DNA of 18,367 nucleotides from DASYZQ01 sp035946175 (lineage in GTDB: Bacteria; Patescibacteriota; Saccharimonadia; Saccharimonadales; UBA4665): NCBI GenBank assembly GCA_035946175.1, contig DASYZQ010000051.1, positions 1 to 18,367 of the forward strand, read 5' to 3'. Of the stretch, positions 6,395 through 13,316 are shown in pieces. Position numbers and translations under genes: made by a program. Within the stretch, counting starts at the first letter, position 1. Each line of letters opens with the position of its first letter. The notes below the pieces were generated by a model, which did no database searches, was not told the DNA's origin, and worked only from the letters and a program-made list of their open reading frames with translations.

Positions 6395-7558
6395 TTATAT
6401 ACATATCTCCTGAGCTTGCGGAAAGGCGTTATACCCTCTCGTCGACATAGCCGCACAGTAAGCACCGGTGTCAGAGATCACAAGAAGATCACCGATGGCT
6501 GCCTTATTGAAAGATCGTGGGGCAATGTTCTCTGGATCATGCAGGGCAGGCGTCAGAATGTCGCTCGTTTCGCAACTATGCCCTACAACGACGTAGTCCG
6601 CCTGCTCACCGGCATCGTTGAGCACACGCATACGATGCTGAGCGCCATACATAGCTGGACGTAAGAAATCATTCATGCCGGTATTTGTTCTTAGAAACGT
6701 AAATCCGACTGGACCCGTGTCGACAATATCCACTATTTCGCTCAATAAGCAACCGCCGTGCGCTACGAGCCACCTCCCGGGCTCAATCTCCAAATGTAGT
6801 TGACGACCTGTCTTAGCAGCAAACGCGGTAAGCTTTTGGTTAAATGTGTCAATTATCTGCTTCAGGTCCGCTTCTGGATCTCCATCGTCATAGGCGATCT
6901 TATAGCCTCCGCCAATATCCAGGCTGCTGACATCAGGCAGCAGAGTAGCAGTGGCCAAAGCAACGTCCATGATCTCACCCCACCTGGATGGGTCTCCTGC
7001 AGTGCCGACATGGATATGCAGACGATCTATGGCAATCCCCTGTTTGCGGGTTGCCTCTATTGCCACCGGGATATACTCATGCCACAGCCCAAAACTGGCC
7101 GCCCGTCCACCAGTCGTCAATCGATTACTATGTCCCGAACCGACACCAGGATTGATCCGCAGGCCGACAGTCTGTGAATGGCCTTCGGCAGCTCCATACC
7201 TCCCAAGTTGGTGCAACGAGGTAGCCACATACCTGATACCCTCTTTCAGCAGCATCGGTAAGTTATGAGCCGGCTGCTGGCTCGACAGGCTAACAGTGTT
7301 ACCCGAGATGCCCAATTCAAGCAGCTGTGCCGCCTCAAAGCTTGAGCTGGCATCAAAGTGTAAGCCCTCGGCTGCTAGTAAACGAATAATCTCAGGGTGA
7401 GGGTTGGCCTTCATGGCGTAGCGAACCGTTAAACCATAGGGAGAAGAAAGGGCTTGTAGTTGACGGGCCCGGAACCTGATCTCTTCAGTATCGTATACGT
7501 AGAGCGGGCTGCCATGGGCGGCAGTCAACTCATGGGCCTGTTTCATTGAAAGTTGCAT
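6395..7558 (-). CDS. lysA: Diaminopimelate decarboxylase-like PLP enzyme (fold type III)
   Basis: 387 residues of the Orn/Lys/Arg/DAP decarboxylase group 2 family. The PLP-binding Lys50 is in 'RYAMKANPHP'. Further landmarks are 'HIHVGTAGD', the glycine loop 'DIGGGYKI', 'EIEPGRWLVA', the cross-subunit active-site Cys in 'CETSDIL', and 'DTGAY...GYN' close to the C terminus. Expected reaction: meso-diaminopimelate to L-lysine and CO2. It is somewhat shorter than usual LysA (about 410-420) and several motifs are variant (HVGTAG for the common HIGSQ), so another carboxylated amino-acid substrate such as carboxynorspermidine or an arginine-type substrate is possible. It is divergent from an ACT-domain protein that could sense an amino acid. 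The start is fixed by a promoter ending six bases upstream (leaderless). Confidence 0.8.
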   Translation of the reverse strand: MQLSMKQAHELTAAHGSPLYVYDTEEIRFRARQLQALSSPYGLTVRYAMKANPHPEIIRLLAAEGLHFDASSSFEAAQLLELGISGNTVSLSSQQPAHNLPMLLKEGIRYVATSLHQLGRYGAAEGHSQTVGLRINPGVGSGHSNRLTTGGRAASFGLWHEYIPVAIEATRKQGIAIDRLHIHVGTAGDPSRWGEIMDVALATATLLPDVSSLDIGGGYKIAYDDGDPEADLKQIIDTFNQKLTAFAAKTGRQLHLEIEPGRWLVAHGGCLLSEIVDIVDTGPVGFTFLRTNTGMNDFLRPAMYGAQHRMRVLNDAGEQADYVVVGHSCETSDILTPALHDPENIAPRSFNKAAIGDLLVISDTGAYCAAMSTRGYNAFPQAQEICI

Positions 7559-7564
7559 CGCCTT

Positions 7565-7593
7565 ATAGTAGGTCCTCGCTATAGAGCTGTAAA
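7565..7593 (-). promoter_or_regulatory. Leaderless promoter of the lysA-like gene
   Basis: TTTACA (7593-7588), 17-bp spacer, TACTAT (7570-7565), then six bases and the ATG at 7558. Transcription should start on the A of the start codon. Confidence 0.65.
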
Positions 7594-7606
7594 ATATTTC
7601 AGCATA

Positions 7607-7635
7607 TTGACTGTATATTCTTTACTTGTTATATA
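7607..7635 (+). promoter_or_regulatory. Promoter of the ACT-domain gene
   Basis: TTGACT (7607-7612), 17-bp spacer, TATATA (7630-7635) preceded by an extended -10 TG. The ATG at 7646 follows after ten bases, so the leader is at most a few nucleotides and there is no Shine-Dalgarno site. Confidence 0.7.
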
Positions 7636-7645
7636 CATATCAACC

Positions 7646-8287
7646 ATGATTAATATATCTCAAGTTGTTGAAGACATCCTGCAGCATGATGACACCGCTC
7701 TGCCGGCAGCGCAGAAGGGATGGTTGAATCTTTCATCATACGCGCGCAGCATACGGCTGCGGGTACAGCAAACGCTTATGAAGGATGTGGGGGAGGCCTC
7801 TATAGTGACTGCGTTGTCGCGTAGCGTCAGCAAGCTACCTCATGTGAGCGAGCTAAGGGCCAACATCATACAAAGTCTTGGCGTTCACAGTAATCTGGTG
7901 GCTATAACTTATGAGCGCAGCGAACAGGGTTCGGCAAAGATACGCGATATTTATCATCAGGTGGTCATAGACAATAAGTCATTTTTGACCGTCACACAAG
8001 GCATCAACGAGATAACAATAATAGCTGAAGCCAGCGTAGCCCAGGTTTTTAGATCCAGTCTAGAAGGAACACATAAGGTTTATGACAAAAATAACCTTAT
8101 TGGTATAACAGTTAAATTTGCACTAAACAATCTTGAATCTCCAAATCTCATCTTTGCGCTCACCCGTCGTCTGGCATATCGAGATATCAATATTATTGAG
8201 ATTGTATCCACGGCTACAGAATTAACGTACATCATCGGGAAAAAAGACATGACAGCAGCGCTTGAACAGCTACAGAAGGATATATAG
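7646..8287 (+). CDS. ACT-domain protein, aspartokinase-regulatory-like
   Basis: 213 residues from the ATG at 7646 (MINISQVVEDIL...). An upstream in-frame start at 7553 was rejected because it lies before the promoter and overlaps the divergent gene. The first third is helical and unknown. The C-terminal part (about residues 150-213) reads as an ACT domain of aspartokinase type: 'LIGITVKFALNNLESPNLIF', then a helix, 'RDINIIEIVSTATELTYIIG' and 'DMTAALEQLQKDI'. A preceding segment ('KSFLTVTQGINEITIIAEAS') may be the partner ACT unit. There is no kinase domain. Such stand-alone ACT proteins usually bind an amino acid and regulate an enzyme or transcription; its position divergent to the lysA-like gene suggests a link (inference). 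Confidence 0.7.
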   Translation: MINISQVVEDILQHDDTALPAAQKGWLNLSSYARSIRLRVQQTLMKDVGEASIVTALSRSVSKLPHVSELRANIIQSLGVHSNLVAITYERSEQGSAKIRDIYHQVVIDNKSFLTVTQGINEITIIAEASVAQVFRSSLEGTHKVYDKNNLIGITVKFALNNLESPNLIFALTRRLAYRDINIIEIVSTATELTYIIGKKDMTAALEQLQKDI

Positions 8288-8403
8288 AATCAGCAATGCC
8301 TATTGTTCGCGGTAAGAGATAGGGCTTGGTGGCGCTCTTTGGGAATAGTGTAATATCATTCATGCCCTACTCCTGCCAGCGATTCAGGCATGGATACTCA
8401 AGC

Positions 8404-8409
8404 TATAAT
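8404..8409 (+). promoter_or_regulatory. -10 element, leaderless spacing to ATG at 8416
   Basis: Consensus TATAAT with exactly six bases before the ATG at 8416. No strong -35 is seen at 17 bp. The element decides the start codon over the earlier in-frame start at 8326. Confidence 0.5.
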
Positions 8410-8415
8410 ATAACT

Positions 8416-9036
8416 ATGGCAAGAAGGATTCTTCCATACGAGGCACGATTTTTGGGGTGGTGCGCCATACAATGGACTCATTTTGGAAATCGGTTTAAAG
8501 AATATGCCGGTTGGTTAAAAAGAATAGACCCAACTATCCGCTATAAGAACACTTCAGCCGCATCGAGGCCGTTCCTATTTGCAAAGCAAGCCAGCATGAA
8601 ACGGAAAACTGCCCCTAACCCAGAAGAGAGAAAACTGAAAGAAATCGTTGAGGAGTCGAAAAATATCCTCATTAGCGCTCAAGCAGTCTTTCCTTTTCAA
8701 CTATTTCCCACCAGAATTACGCTAGATAGGCACAAATTGACCATTGTTCACAGGAGTTTCTTTTGGGCAGAACAGACCGTGAGTGTCCCTATCGAGGATA
8801 TAAAGAATATCCAGGCAGATATTGGGCCTATCTTTGGATCAGTTACTATTACGTCTCCACTCTTTATTAATAATGAGCAGAAAGTAGATTGCCTGCATCG
8901 TGAGGATGCGAGATGTATCCAAAAACTTGTCCAGGGGGCAACAGTAGCATTAAAAGAAAAGATTGATCTTTCCAAAGTGGAGACTTCGGAGCTCAATAAG
9001 CTGCTCATGGACTTGGGAGAAGGCCACACTGTTTGA
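8416..9036 (+). CDS. Conserved hypothetical protein, CPR-type
   Basis: 206 residues from the ATG chosen by the adjacent TATAAT; a shorter version from Met at 8596 is possible. The N-terminal ~60 residues are basic and aromatic. From about residue 85 the sequence alternates short strands: 'VFPFQLFPTRITLDRHKLT', 'SFFWAEQTVSVPIEDIKNIQ', 'GPIFGSVTITSPLF', then a helix ('CIQKLVQGATVALKEKIDLS') and 'LNKLLMDLGEG'. This strand-rich body capped by a helix resembles a PH-like/bPH2 fold, and I recall similar orphan proteins in Saccharibacteria genomes, but no function is known. There is no signal peptide. It is probably monocistronic: the next gene downstream (tmRNA) is on the other strand. Confidence 0.7.
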   Translation: MARRILPYEARFLGWCAIQWTHFGNRFKEYAGWLKRIDPTIRYKNTSAASRPFLFAKQASMKRKTAPNPEERKLKEIVEESKNILISAQAVFPFQLFPTRITLDRHKLTIVHRSFFWAEQTVSVPIEDIKNIQADIGPIFGSVTITSPLFINNEQKVDCLHREDARCIQKLVQGATVALKEKIDLSKVETSELNKLLMDLGEGHTV

Positions 9037-9064
9037 GATAGATTGATATTTTTCGATTCGTGTC

Positions 9065-9098
9065 TTAGAAAAAGAAAATGACGATCCGAAAATCGTCG
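9065..9098 (-). terminator. Terminator of ssrA
   Basis: On the minus strand GACGAT/ATCGTC (6 bp) with loop TTTCGG is followed by a T-rich tail (ATTTTCTTTTTC). It begins 13 nt after the tmRNA 3' CCA. Confidence 0.75.
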
Positions 9099-9109
9099 AG
9101 AGTTCCCAC

Positions 9110-9527
9110 TGGTGGAGCTGGCGGAGTACTGCCCTCCGCGTCCGCTAGATTATCTGATTAGTCTATCCTACAGGTATATGCCGTTTATGATGCTCAAGCA
9201 AGTAGCGGCTAAACGACCAAAACGCTACCACTCAAAGTCCTAAGACTTAACAACCACTACGGACAGTAGTGATTGCGCATCCAGATGATATGACACGCAC
9301 TGCCACTATCTGGCGTCATGTCAGGCGCGGCTACCTAGTATAGACTAAGCAGCAAGAGCGAACTGGCTACGTTCCGCACCAGCAAAAGTTTTACGATTGC
9401 GAAGTACGTTGTTTACCATATCACTCAGAGTAGATGGTTTTGCATCTATTCAAGTTTGCCTATAACGCTGACAAGCGACCTGCTGATCTAACCGATAATG
9501 TCCAACGTCGAGCTTAAAATCAGCCCC
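9110..9527 (-). ncRNA. ssrA: tmRNA (ssrA), with non-canonical T arm
   Basis: 418 nt on the minus strand; it explains the 580-bp gap without protein genes. The 5' end GGGGCTG pairs with CAGCTCC at the 3' end, followed by an encoded ACCA, identical to the E. coli acceptor stem. The D-arm region keeps TCGAC. The P2 helix closes: ATTATCGGTTAG (9499-9488) with CTAATCAGATAAT (9161-9149), one bulge and one G-U. The 'GGACGC' stretch before the T arm is conserved. The tag frame runs from about 9416 to the TAG at 9345-9347, starting VNNVLRN (the exact resume codon is uncertain) and ending SQFALAA, a normal ClpXP-type degron. The T arm is odd: 6-bp stem GCGGAG/CTCCGC with loop GGCAGTA in place of TTCRANY. 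It rescues stalled ribosomes with SmpB. Confidence 0.93.
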
Positions 9528-9569
9528 GTAATGTTTTCGGGCCACGTATATCTAGTGACACCTGCTAAA

Positions 9570-9578
9570 AGTATACCA
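9570..9578 (-). promoter_or_regulatory. Extended -10 promoter of ssrA
   Basis: TGG-TATACT on the minus strand, about 43 nt before the mature tmRNA 5' end, leaving a precursor leader for RNase P to remove. No good -35 is seen. The identical TGGTATACT precedes pcrA. Confidence 0.6.
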
Positions 9579-9617
9579 CAAAACCGCTTTATTGCATAAA
9601 GCAAAATGACCTATCGT

Positions 9618-10262
9618 CTACTGTCTGGCGTGATGAGCTTTCGCCTGATCATAGGCATGGACAATAGAGATATATAGCCACTCAGCAACAACATACCGCT
9701 TCACACTGGTGAGTAAGCCTTCGGCCCTCTCACCACGGGCCAACCCTTCGCGAATGGTTGTCGACGATACTTGCGGCGAATAGCTCTGAAACAAGTGCAA
9801 GCTCTGAGGCCGAACCGACCAACTCTGTATCATGGTATGGACCATGTCAAAACTATCATCGCCCCGGACTCCGACAGCCAGTTCGCAAATCTTGAGTAGC
9901 TCTTCATAGTAGGGCCAATTCGGTAGATGCGACACGACGTCAGAACCCAACAGAATGACCAGCTGGGCACCGAATAATTTTTGAAGTTGCGGCAAAGTAC
10001 GATGTACTGTAAATTGCTTATCGGCAAGCTCTAAAACCGACATCTTCGGGTATGGTGCTATGGCCTGCTGCAGCATGGCCACCCGATGGGCGTAATGCTC
10101 GATACCACGTTTACGGCGAGGTGAACGTTCCGGCATGAACACAACCTGGTCCAGACGTGCTGCTTTGATCGCTTGCAGCGCAAAACCGACATGACCCACA
10201 TGCACCGGGTCAAATGCTCCGCTATAAATCCCGATCCGCTTGTTCTGCCTACGCATTTTCAT
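9618..10262 (-). CDS. nadD: Nicotinate-nucleotide adenylyltransferase
   Basis: 214 residues from the ATG at 10262, chosen because GGAG lies six bases upstream (a GTG one codon earlier is less likely). It belongs to the nucleotidyltransferase superfamily: 'GAFDPVHVGHVG' gives the HxGH motif near the N terminus and 'SSTTIREGL' near residue 170 gives the SSTxIR motif. 'MPERSPRRKRG' and the following 'HRVAMLQQAI' fit NadD better than pantetheine-phosphate adenylyltransferase. It would join nicotinate mononucleotide and ATP to form deamido-NAD in NAD synthesis. The start overlaps the end of the zinc-ribbon gene by 14 nt, so the two are coupled. The last ~15 residues (HAYDQAKAHHARQ) are a short His-rich tail not needed for the fold. 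Confidence 0.83.
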   Translation of the reverse strand: MKMRRQNKRIGIYSGAFDPVHVGHVGFALQAIKAARLDQVVFMPERSPRRKRGIEHYAHRVAMLQQAIAPYPKMSVLELADKQFTVHRTLPQLQKLFGAQLVILLGSDVVSHLPNWPYYEELLKICELAVGVRGDDSFDMVHTMIQSWSVRPQSLHLFQSYSPQVSSTTIREGLARGERAEGLLTSVKRYVVAEWLYISIVHAYDQAKAHHARQ

Positions 10263-10446
10263 CACCGTCTCCGACTATTGGCGCACCCTCACAACAACTC
10301 GTGGGCAGCCCGCACGCCGGGCAAACAAAATGCCCATGGACTGGTTTGATCGGGTAATGCCTGCAGTTATCACAAAACAGCTGCGGTGACTGCTCTGTGA
10401 CCAATGTTTGATAAATATCGGCTTCAGCCGCAACTGTTTCATCCAT
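10249..10446 (-). CDS. Small zinc-ribbon protein
   Basis: 65 residues. Two Cys pairs, CDNC and CPAC about 15 residues apart, form a zinc ribbon; 'LPTSCCEGAP' adds two more Cys. The flanks are acidic (start MDETVAAEAD, end GDGDENA). No catalytic domain is present, so a small adaptor or nucleic-acid/protein-binding factor is likely, with unknown partner. Its stop TAG (10249-10251) lies inside the start of nadD, so the two genes form an operon from the promoter at 10466-10494. No Shine-Dalgarno site is visible and the leader should be only about 13 nt. Confidence 0.72.
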   Translation of the reverse strand: MDETVAAEADIYQTLVTEQSPQLFCDNCRHYPIKPVHGHFVCPACGLPTSCCEGAPIVGDGDENA

Positions 10447-10465
10447 TGTTATTGCTCTTATGTTT

Positions 10466-10494
10466 ATAATACAACGAGTCTGTTGTGATGTCCA
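10466..10494 (-). promoter_or_regulatory. Promoter of zinc-ribbon gene and nadD
   Basis: TGGACA (10494-10489), 17-bp spacer, TATTAT (10471-10466). The predicted start lies about 13 nt before the ATG at 10446. Confidence 0.6.
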
Positions 10495-10513
10495 TAGAGG
10501 GGTTTATTCTATC

Positions 10514-11017
10514 TCATGATATGGCTAGCAGGTACGCTCCACTTTCTGCACGCTCAATCAGATCAATGCTGTGATCACAGGAATGCGGTGTATCATTGGT
10601 ACAACCGTGGTCATGAATCGTTGTCAAGACGTTTGTTAAGTTTCGTCGCTGTCGTTCAGTAAGCGTTTGGAGAAGGCCAGCATTCAATTTGGTGAGTAAC
10701 TCATCAGCGGCCGCAACAAGCAAAGCGCCTTTAGAACTAAGAGCGATTACTCGTTCTCGCTTAATAGTAGGGTGTACCACCCTAGAAACAAGAGTCTTGG
10801 CCTGCAGGATGCGGATCTGTCGGCTGATGCTGGCCTCTGTCTGGCCTAGGTGTGTCGCCAAAGCTCGTTGCGATATATCGGGTCGTAGCTTCAACACGGT
10901 CATGATACGATGTTGCGACATGCCGATTCCCAGTTGCTCTAGCAGTACCTGATCAAACTGTCGCTCCAGGCTCAGACCGACATGGCGCAGTAGATACAGC
11001 GCATCAATATCTCCCAT
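10514..11017 (-). CDS. MarR-family regulator with His/Cys-rich tail
   Basis: 167 residues. The winged helix-turn-helix spans about residues 30-100: 'GMSQHRIMTVLKLRPDISQR' then 'LATHLGQTEASISRQIRILQ' (recognition helix) and a wing around 'HPTIKRERVIALSSKG'. The dimerisation helices flank it. The C-terminal helix ends in 'IHDHGCTNDTPHSCDH', with four His and two Cys in 16 residues, a likely metal site. In the MarR family zinc sensing is known for AdcR, though its ligands lie elsewhere, so metal sensing here is inference. It follows rsmA by 50 nt but has its own promoter and a Shine-Dalgarno site GAGG four bases before the ATG. The promoter carries a near-perfect palindrome, suggesting autoregulation. 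Confidence 0.85.
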   Translation of the reverse strand: MGDIDALYLLRHVGLSLERQFDQVLLEQLGIGMSQHRIMTVLKLRPDISQRALATHLGQTEASISRQIRILQAKTLVSRVVHPTIKRERVIALSSKGALLVAAADELLTKLNAGLLQTLTERQRRNLTNVLTTIHDHGCTNDTPHSCDHSIDLIERAESGAYLLAIS

Positions 11018-11042
11018 TTTTCCTCACGCTAAAACAATCTTC

Positions 11043-11071
11043 ACTGTAGCCGCTTATACTTAACGCGTCAA
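11043..11071 (-). promoter_or_regulatory. Promoter of the marR-type gene
   Basis: TTGACG (11071-11066), 17-bp spacer, TACAGT (11048-11043); predicted start about 18 nt before the ATG. The -35 lies in the palindrome at 11056-11075 and within the last codons of rsmA. Confidence 0.65.
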
Positions 11072-11075
11072 GTAT
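11056..11075. promoter_or_regulatory. 20-bp palindrome, candidate MarR operator
   Basis: ATACTT and AAGTAT arms around a central ACGCGT; only one symmetric position pair breaks the symmetry. The core TTAACGCGTCAA differs at one base from TTAACNNGTTAA, the pattern I know for the zinc regulator AdcR. It covers the -35. Confidence 0.55.
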
Positions 11076-11862
11076 TAACCACTATCGTCTTGTAGAGTCG
11101 GTACCAGTCTTCCAGACTCAGAGTCTGGGCACGATCCATTGGCATGATGCCGCATTGTACGAGGGTGGCTGCCACCTGGGACTTCGACAGATGCAAGCTG
11201 GCGCTCAACGCATTTGCCAGTGTCTTGCGCCGTTGGGAAAAGCCGGCATGCACGATGGCAAAAAAGCGCTCGGTGTCAACATTCGGGAAAAGTGGTTTCT
11301 CCCGATAGTCCAGCCTTAAGATCTGCGAGTCTACCTTTGGTGGTGGTGTAAAGAGTCGGGCAGGCACGAGCCGACCCAGCTGAGGGATGGCATAGAACTG
11401 TACACTGACGCTTAGCAGTGATCCAGCGCCAGTCGATGCAGTTACCCGCTGAGCGACCTCTTTTTGTACGAGTAGGGCTGCGTGGCTAAAGTGATTTTGG
11501 CTCTCGCACAACTTTCGCAGCAAATTACTCGTAAGGTAGTAGGGTATGTTTGCCACCACTTTATAACCGGCCGGTAAGCAGTTTAAGTTGAGGTGCAAGA
11601 TGTCTCCCTGGATGATCTTTAAATTGGCCGCTGGTACCCGTTTTGGAAGCTGCTGTACCAACCGATCGTCCAATTCAACGGCTATAACTTGCGCGGCGCG
11701 ATTAACTAGCAGCTGCGTCAGGCTGCCTAGCCCCGGGCCAATCTCTAAAACCGTGTCTTTTTCAGTAATCTGAGCCGTTTCCAGCATCGCCTGCAAACTA
11801 TCGTCATCATTGAGCCAATGTTGGCCTAAGGCGTGCTTTCCAAGTGGCTCAGATATATTCAT
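11068..11862 (-). CDS. rsmA: 16S rRNA A1518/A1519 dimethyltransferase RsmA (KsgA)
   Basis: 264 residues, normal length for the family. The N terminus 'ALGQHWLNDD' corresponds to the conserved GQNFL segment. SAM-binding motif I is 'VLEIGPGLGSLTQLL', and the catalytic motif IV is 'NIPYYLTSNLL' (NIPY). The C-terminal part contains 'FSQRRKTLANAL', the usual FxxRRKTL signature. It dimethylates two adjacent adenines in helix 45 of 16S rRNA during 30S maturation. The ATG lies 6 nt after the stop of the G5 protein gene, with AGGAG just upstream, so both are co-transcribed. The G5/DUF348 protein next to ksgA is a known arrangement in actinobacteria (rpfB-ksgA) and Firmicutes (yabE-rnmV-ksgA). Confidence 0.95.
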   Translation of the reverse strand: MNISEPLGKHALGQHWLNDDDSLQAMLETAQITEKDTVLEIGPGLGSLTQLLVNRAAQVIAVELDDRLVQQLPKRVPAANLKIIQGDILHLNLNCLPAGYKVVANIPYYLTSNLLRKLCESQNHFSHAALLVQKEVAQRVTASTGAGSLLSVSVQFYAIPQLGRLVPARLFTPPPKVDSQILRLDYREKPLFPNVDTERFFAIVHAGFSQRRKTLANALSASLHLSKSQVAATLVQCGIMPMDRAQTLSLEDWYRLYKTIVVNT

Positions 11863-11868
11863 CGACTC

Positions 11869-13167
11869 CTACCAGTTGCTGTGAGCTTGCCAGTGGTTAT
11901 AGGCAGCAGCCCAACTACCATACGTTTTTACCGCATACCCATTGGCCCACTTTAGCTGAGTAACCGGATTAGTTTCCCAGTCGGAGCCATAAGGCGACAT
12001 CTTATATCCTGGAGTAGCCTGGCCCAATCCGTAACCGGCGTAATTAGATAGTGAGGCAGGCGGTGTCCCAGGACAGTCACCATACTCACCCTGGACCTTG
12101 GTTGGGCACCAGCCCGATTCATGACTGACAATGAAGCTGACATAGGCGAAATCACCTGAAGGTATGCCAGCCAGTGACATGACCGCTTCCTGGTCACTGG
12201 GGATCTGTACTGTCTGGCCAACCGCCACAATCTCGGGGACCGGCTGCACCGTAATGATATGTTGGATCTCGGTCCGTCCGACCGATTGGCCATTTTGTAG
12301 CTGCTCCTGGTACGTTATAAGCTCCGTCCCTGGAGAACCTTGCTGACGAATAACGTTAGTACCGAAGCTCAGGCTGCTATCTTGGACAGTCTGCACCGGC
12401 ATCGGTATAGGCTGTGAGACGGTGACAATTTGCGTACCCTTGTGGATAAAGAAGACCTGCAGATTGGCGGTGATCGGAGTGGTCATCGCTGGCTGTACGC
12501 TATCACTACTGCCAAGCTTAATCCCCTTGCTCTTCATGAGCTCTGCAATGCTTAGGGCGTGGGTCCGCATCACCACCGGAGTCCCGAATAGATTGACATT
12601 AACTGGAGTAGCCGGATTAATGACAACCCGCTCACCAATCGCATCGTCAGTCAAAAAGTTCTGGGTTGGCAAAACGCTTACATCATCTTCAGGATAAATA
12701 GTAATACCCGACTGAGCGACAATAGCACGAGGTGTCGCTGCTGCACTATATGTAAAGGTATGCTGCATTCCCTCAATGATTTCTACAGGCACTGCCCGGT
12801 ACACATTGACTCGAAAGTTCTGCTGCACAATTGGCGTAGCTAGTCCTGGTTCCACAACGTCTCCGGTCCTTAGCACAATATGTAGCCTGCTCAGCAAAAC
12901 ACCGACGGTTGGTGCCCGGGTCGGCACAGTCTGCTCTTGCCCGTCGTGGCTAACAATAACGATACGCGTGTTGGTCGGACGGAAGGTCGGACTCCCCTGA
13001 TTGACTGAGAGAAATCCGGCAATCGTAAGTATCAGCAGGCCTGCAAAAGTAGCCGTTGGGATAATGAACAGTGGGTGGCTCACTATACGGCGAAACATAC
13101 GAACCCTTTTGCGCTGGTTCAATACATATCTCCGGCGGTATCTTGAAAGACGTAATCGTATACGCAT
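11869..13167 (-). CDS. DUF348/G5-domain cell-wall protein with lytic transglycosylase-like end
   Basis: 432 residues from the ATG at 13167; a GTG three codons upstream (13176) is an alternative. A very basic N terminus (RLRLSRYRRR) precedes one membrane anchor ('LFIIPTATFAGLLILTIAGF'). Outside the membrane come ubiquitin-like DUF348 units (for example 'VPTRAPTVGVLLSRLHIVL' and 'LSIAELMKSKGIKLG'), then a G5 domain ('GTELITYQEQLQNGQSVGRT'). The last ~90 residues resemble an SLT/Rpf-like lysozyme fold: the likely catalytic Glu is in 'IVSHESGW', followed by 'GYGLGQATPG' and 'WANGYAVKTYGSWAAAYNHW'. Two Cys nearby could form a disulfide. The role is probably peptidoglycan cleavage or remodelling at the cell surface, like YabE or RpfB. 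It heads the operon with rsmA. Confidence 0.88.
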   Translation of the reverse strand: MRIRLRLSRYRRRYVLNQRKRVRMFRRIVSHPLFIIPTATFAGLLILTIAGFLSVNQGSPTFRPTNTRIVIVSHDGQEQTVPTRAPTVGVLLSRLHIVLRTGDVVEPGLATPIVQQNFRVNVYRAVPVEIIEGMQHTFTYSAAATPRAIVAQSGITIYPEDDVSVLPTQNFLTDDAIGERVVINPATPVNVNLFGTPVVMRTHALSIAELMKSKGIKLGSSDSVQPAMTTPITANLQVFFIHKGTQIVTVSQPIPMPVQTVQDSSLSFGTNVIRQQGSPGTELITYQEQLQNGQSVGRTEIQHIITVQPVPEIVAVGQTVQIPSDQEAVMSLAGIPSGDFAYVSFIVSHESGWCPTKVQGEYGDCPGTPPASLSNYAGYGLGQATPGYKMSPYGSDWETNPVTQLKWANGYAVKTYGSWAAAYNHWQAHSNW

Positions 13168-13242
13168 ATCTCTCACTCATGACTCTGCTTAAGCGTGAGG
13201 GATAGCCAAACAGCCTCAATACCCAAGAAAGTCGCTGGCTTC

Positions 13243-13248
13243 ATTGTA
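13243..13248 (-). promoter_or_regulatory. Probable -10 of the G5-rsmA operon
   Basis: TACAAT on the minus strand, about 75 nt upstream of the ATG. No convincing -35 was found, so this is tentative. Confidence 0.35.
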
Positions 13249-13316
13249 CCAAAAAGCCCAGTTTCCTGCCTGGCGAGAACAAAGAGTATAACTACTATAT
13301 GCTACAAACAAAATTC

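Noticed and set aside
7553..7645. Upstream extension of the ACT protein (hydrophobic N terminus)
   Set aside because: It overlaps the divergent lysA-like start and lies upstream of the strong promoter at 7607-7635, so it would not be transcribed.
8748..9029. Minus-strand open frame of 93 codons
   Set aside because: It is antisense to the orphan gene at 8416-9036, with no promoter or ribosome-binding site.
12164..13000. Several plus-strand open frames antisense to the G5 protein
   Set aside because: Low-complexity Thr/Ser/Cys compositions, no starts with ribosome-binding sites, and the opposite strand has clear domains.
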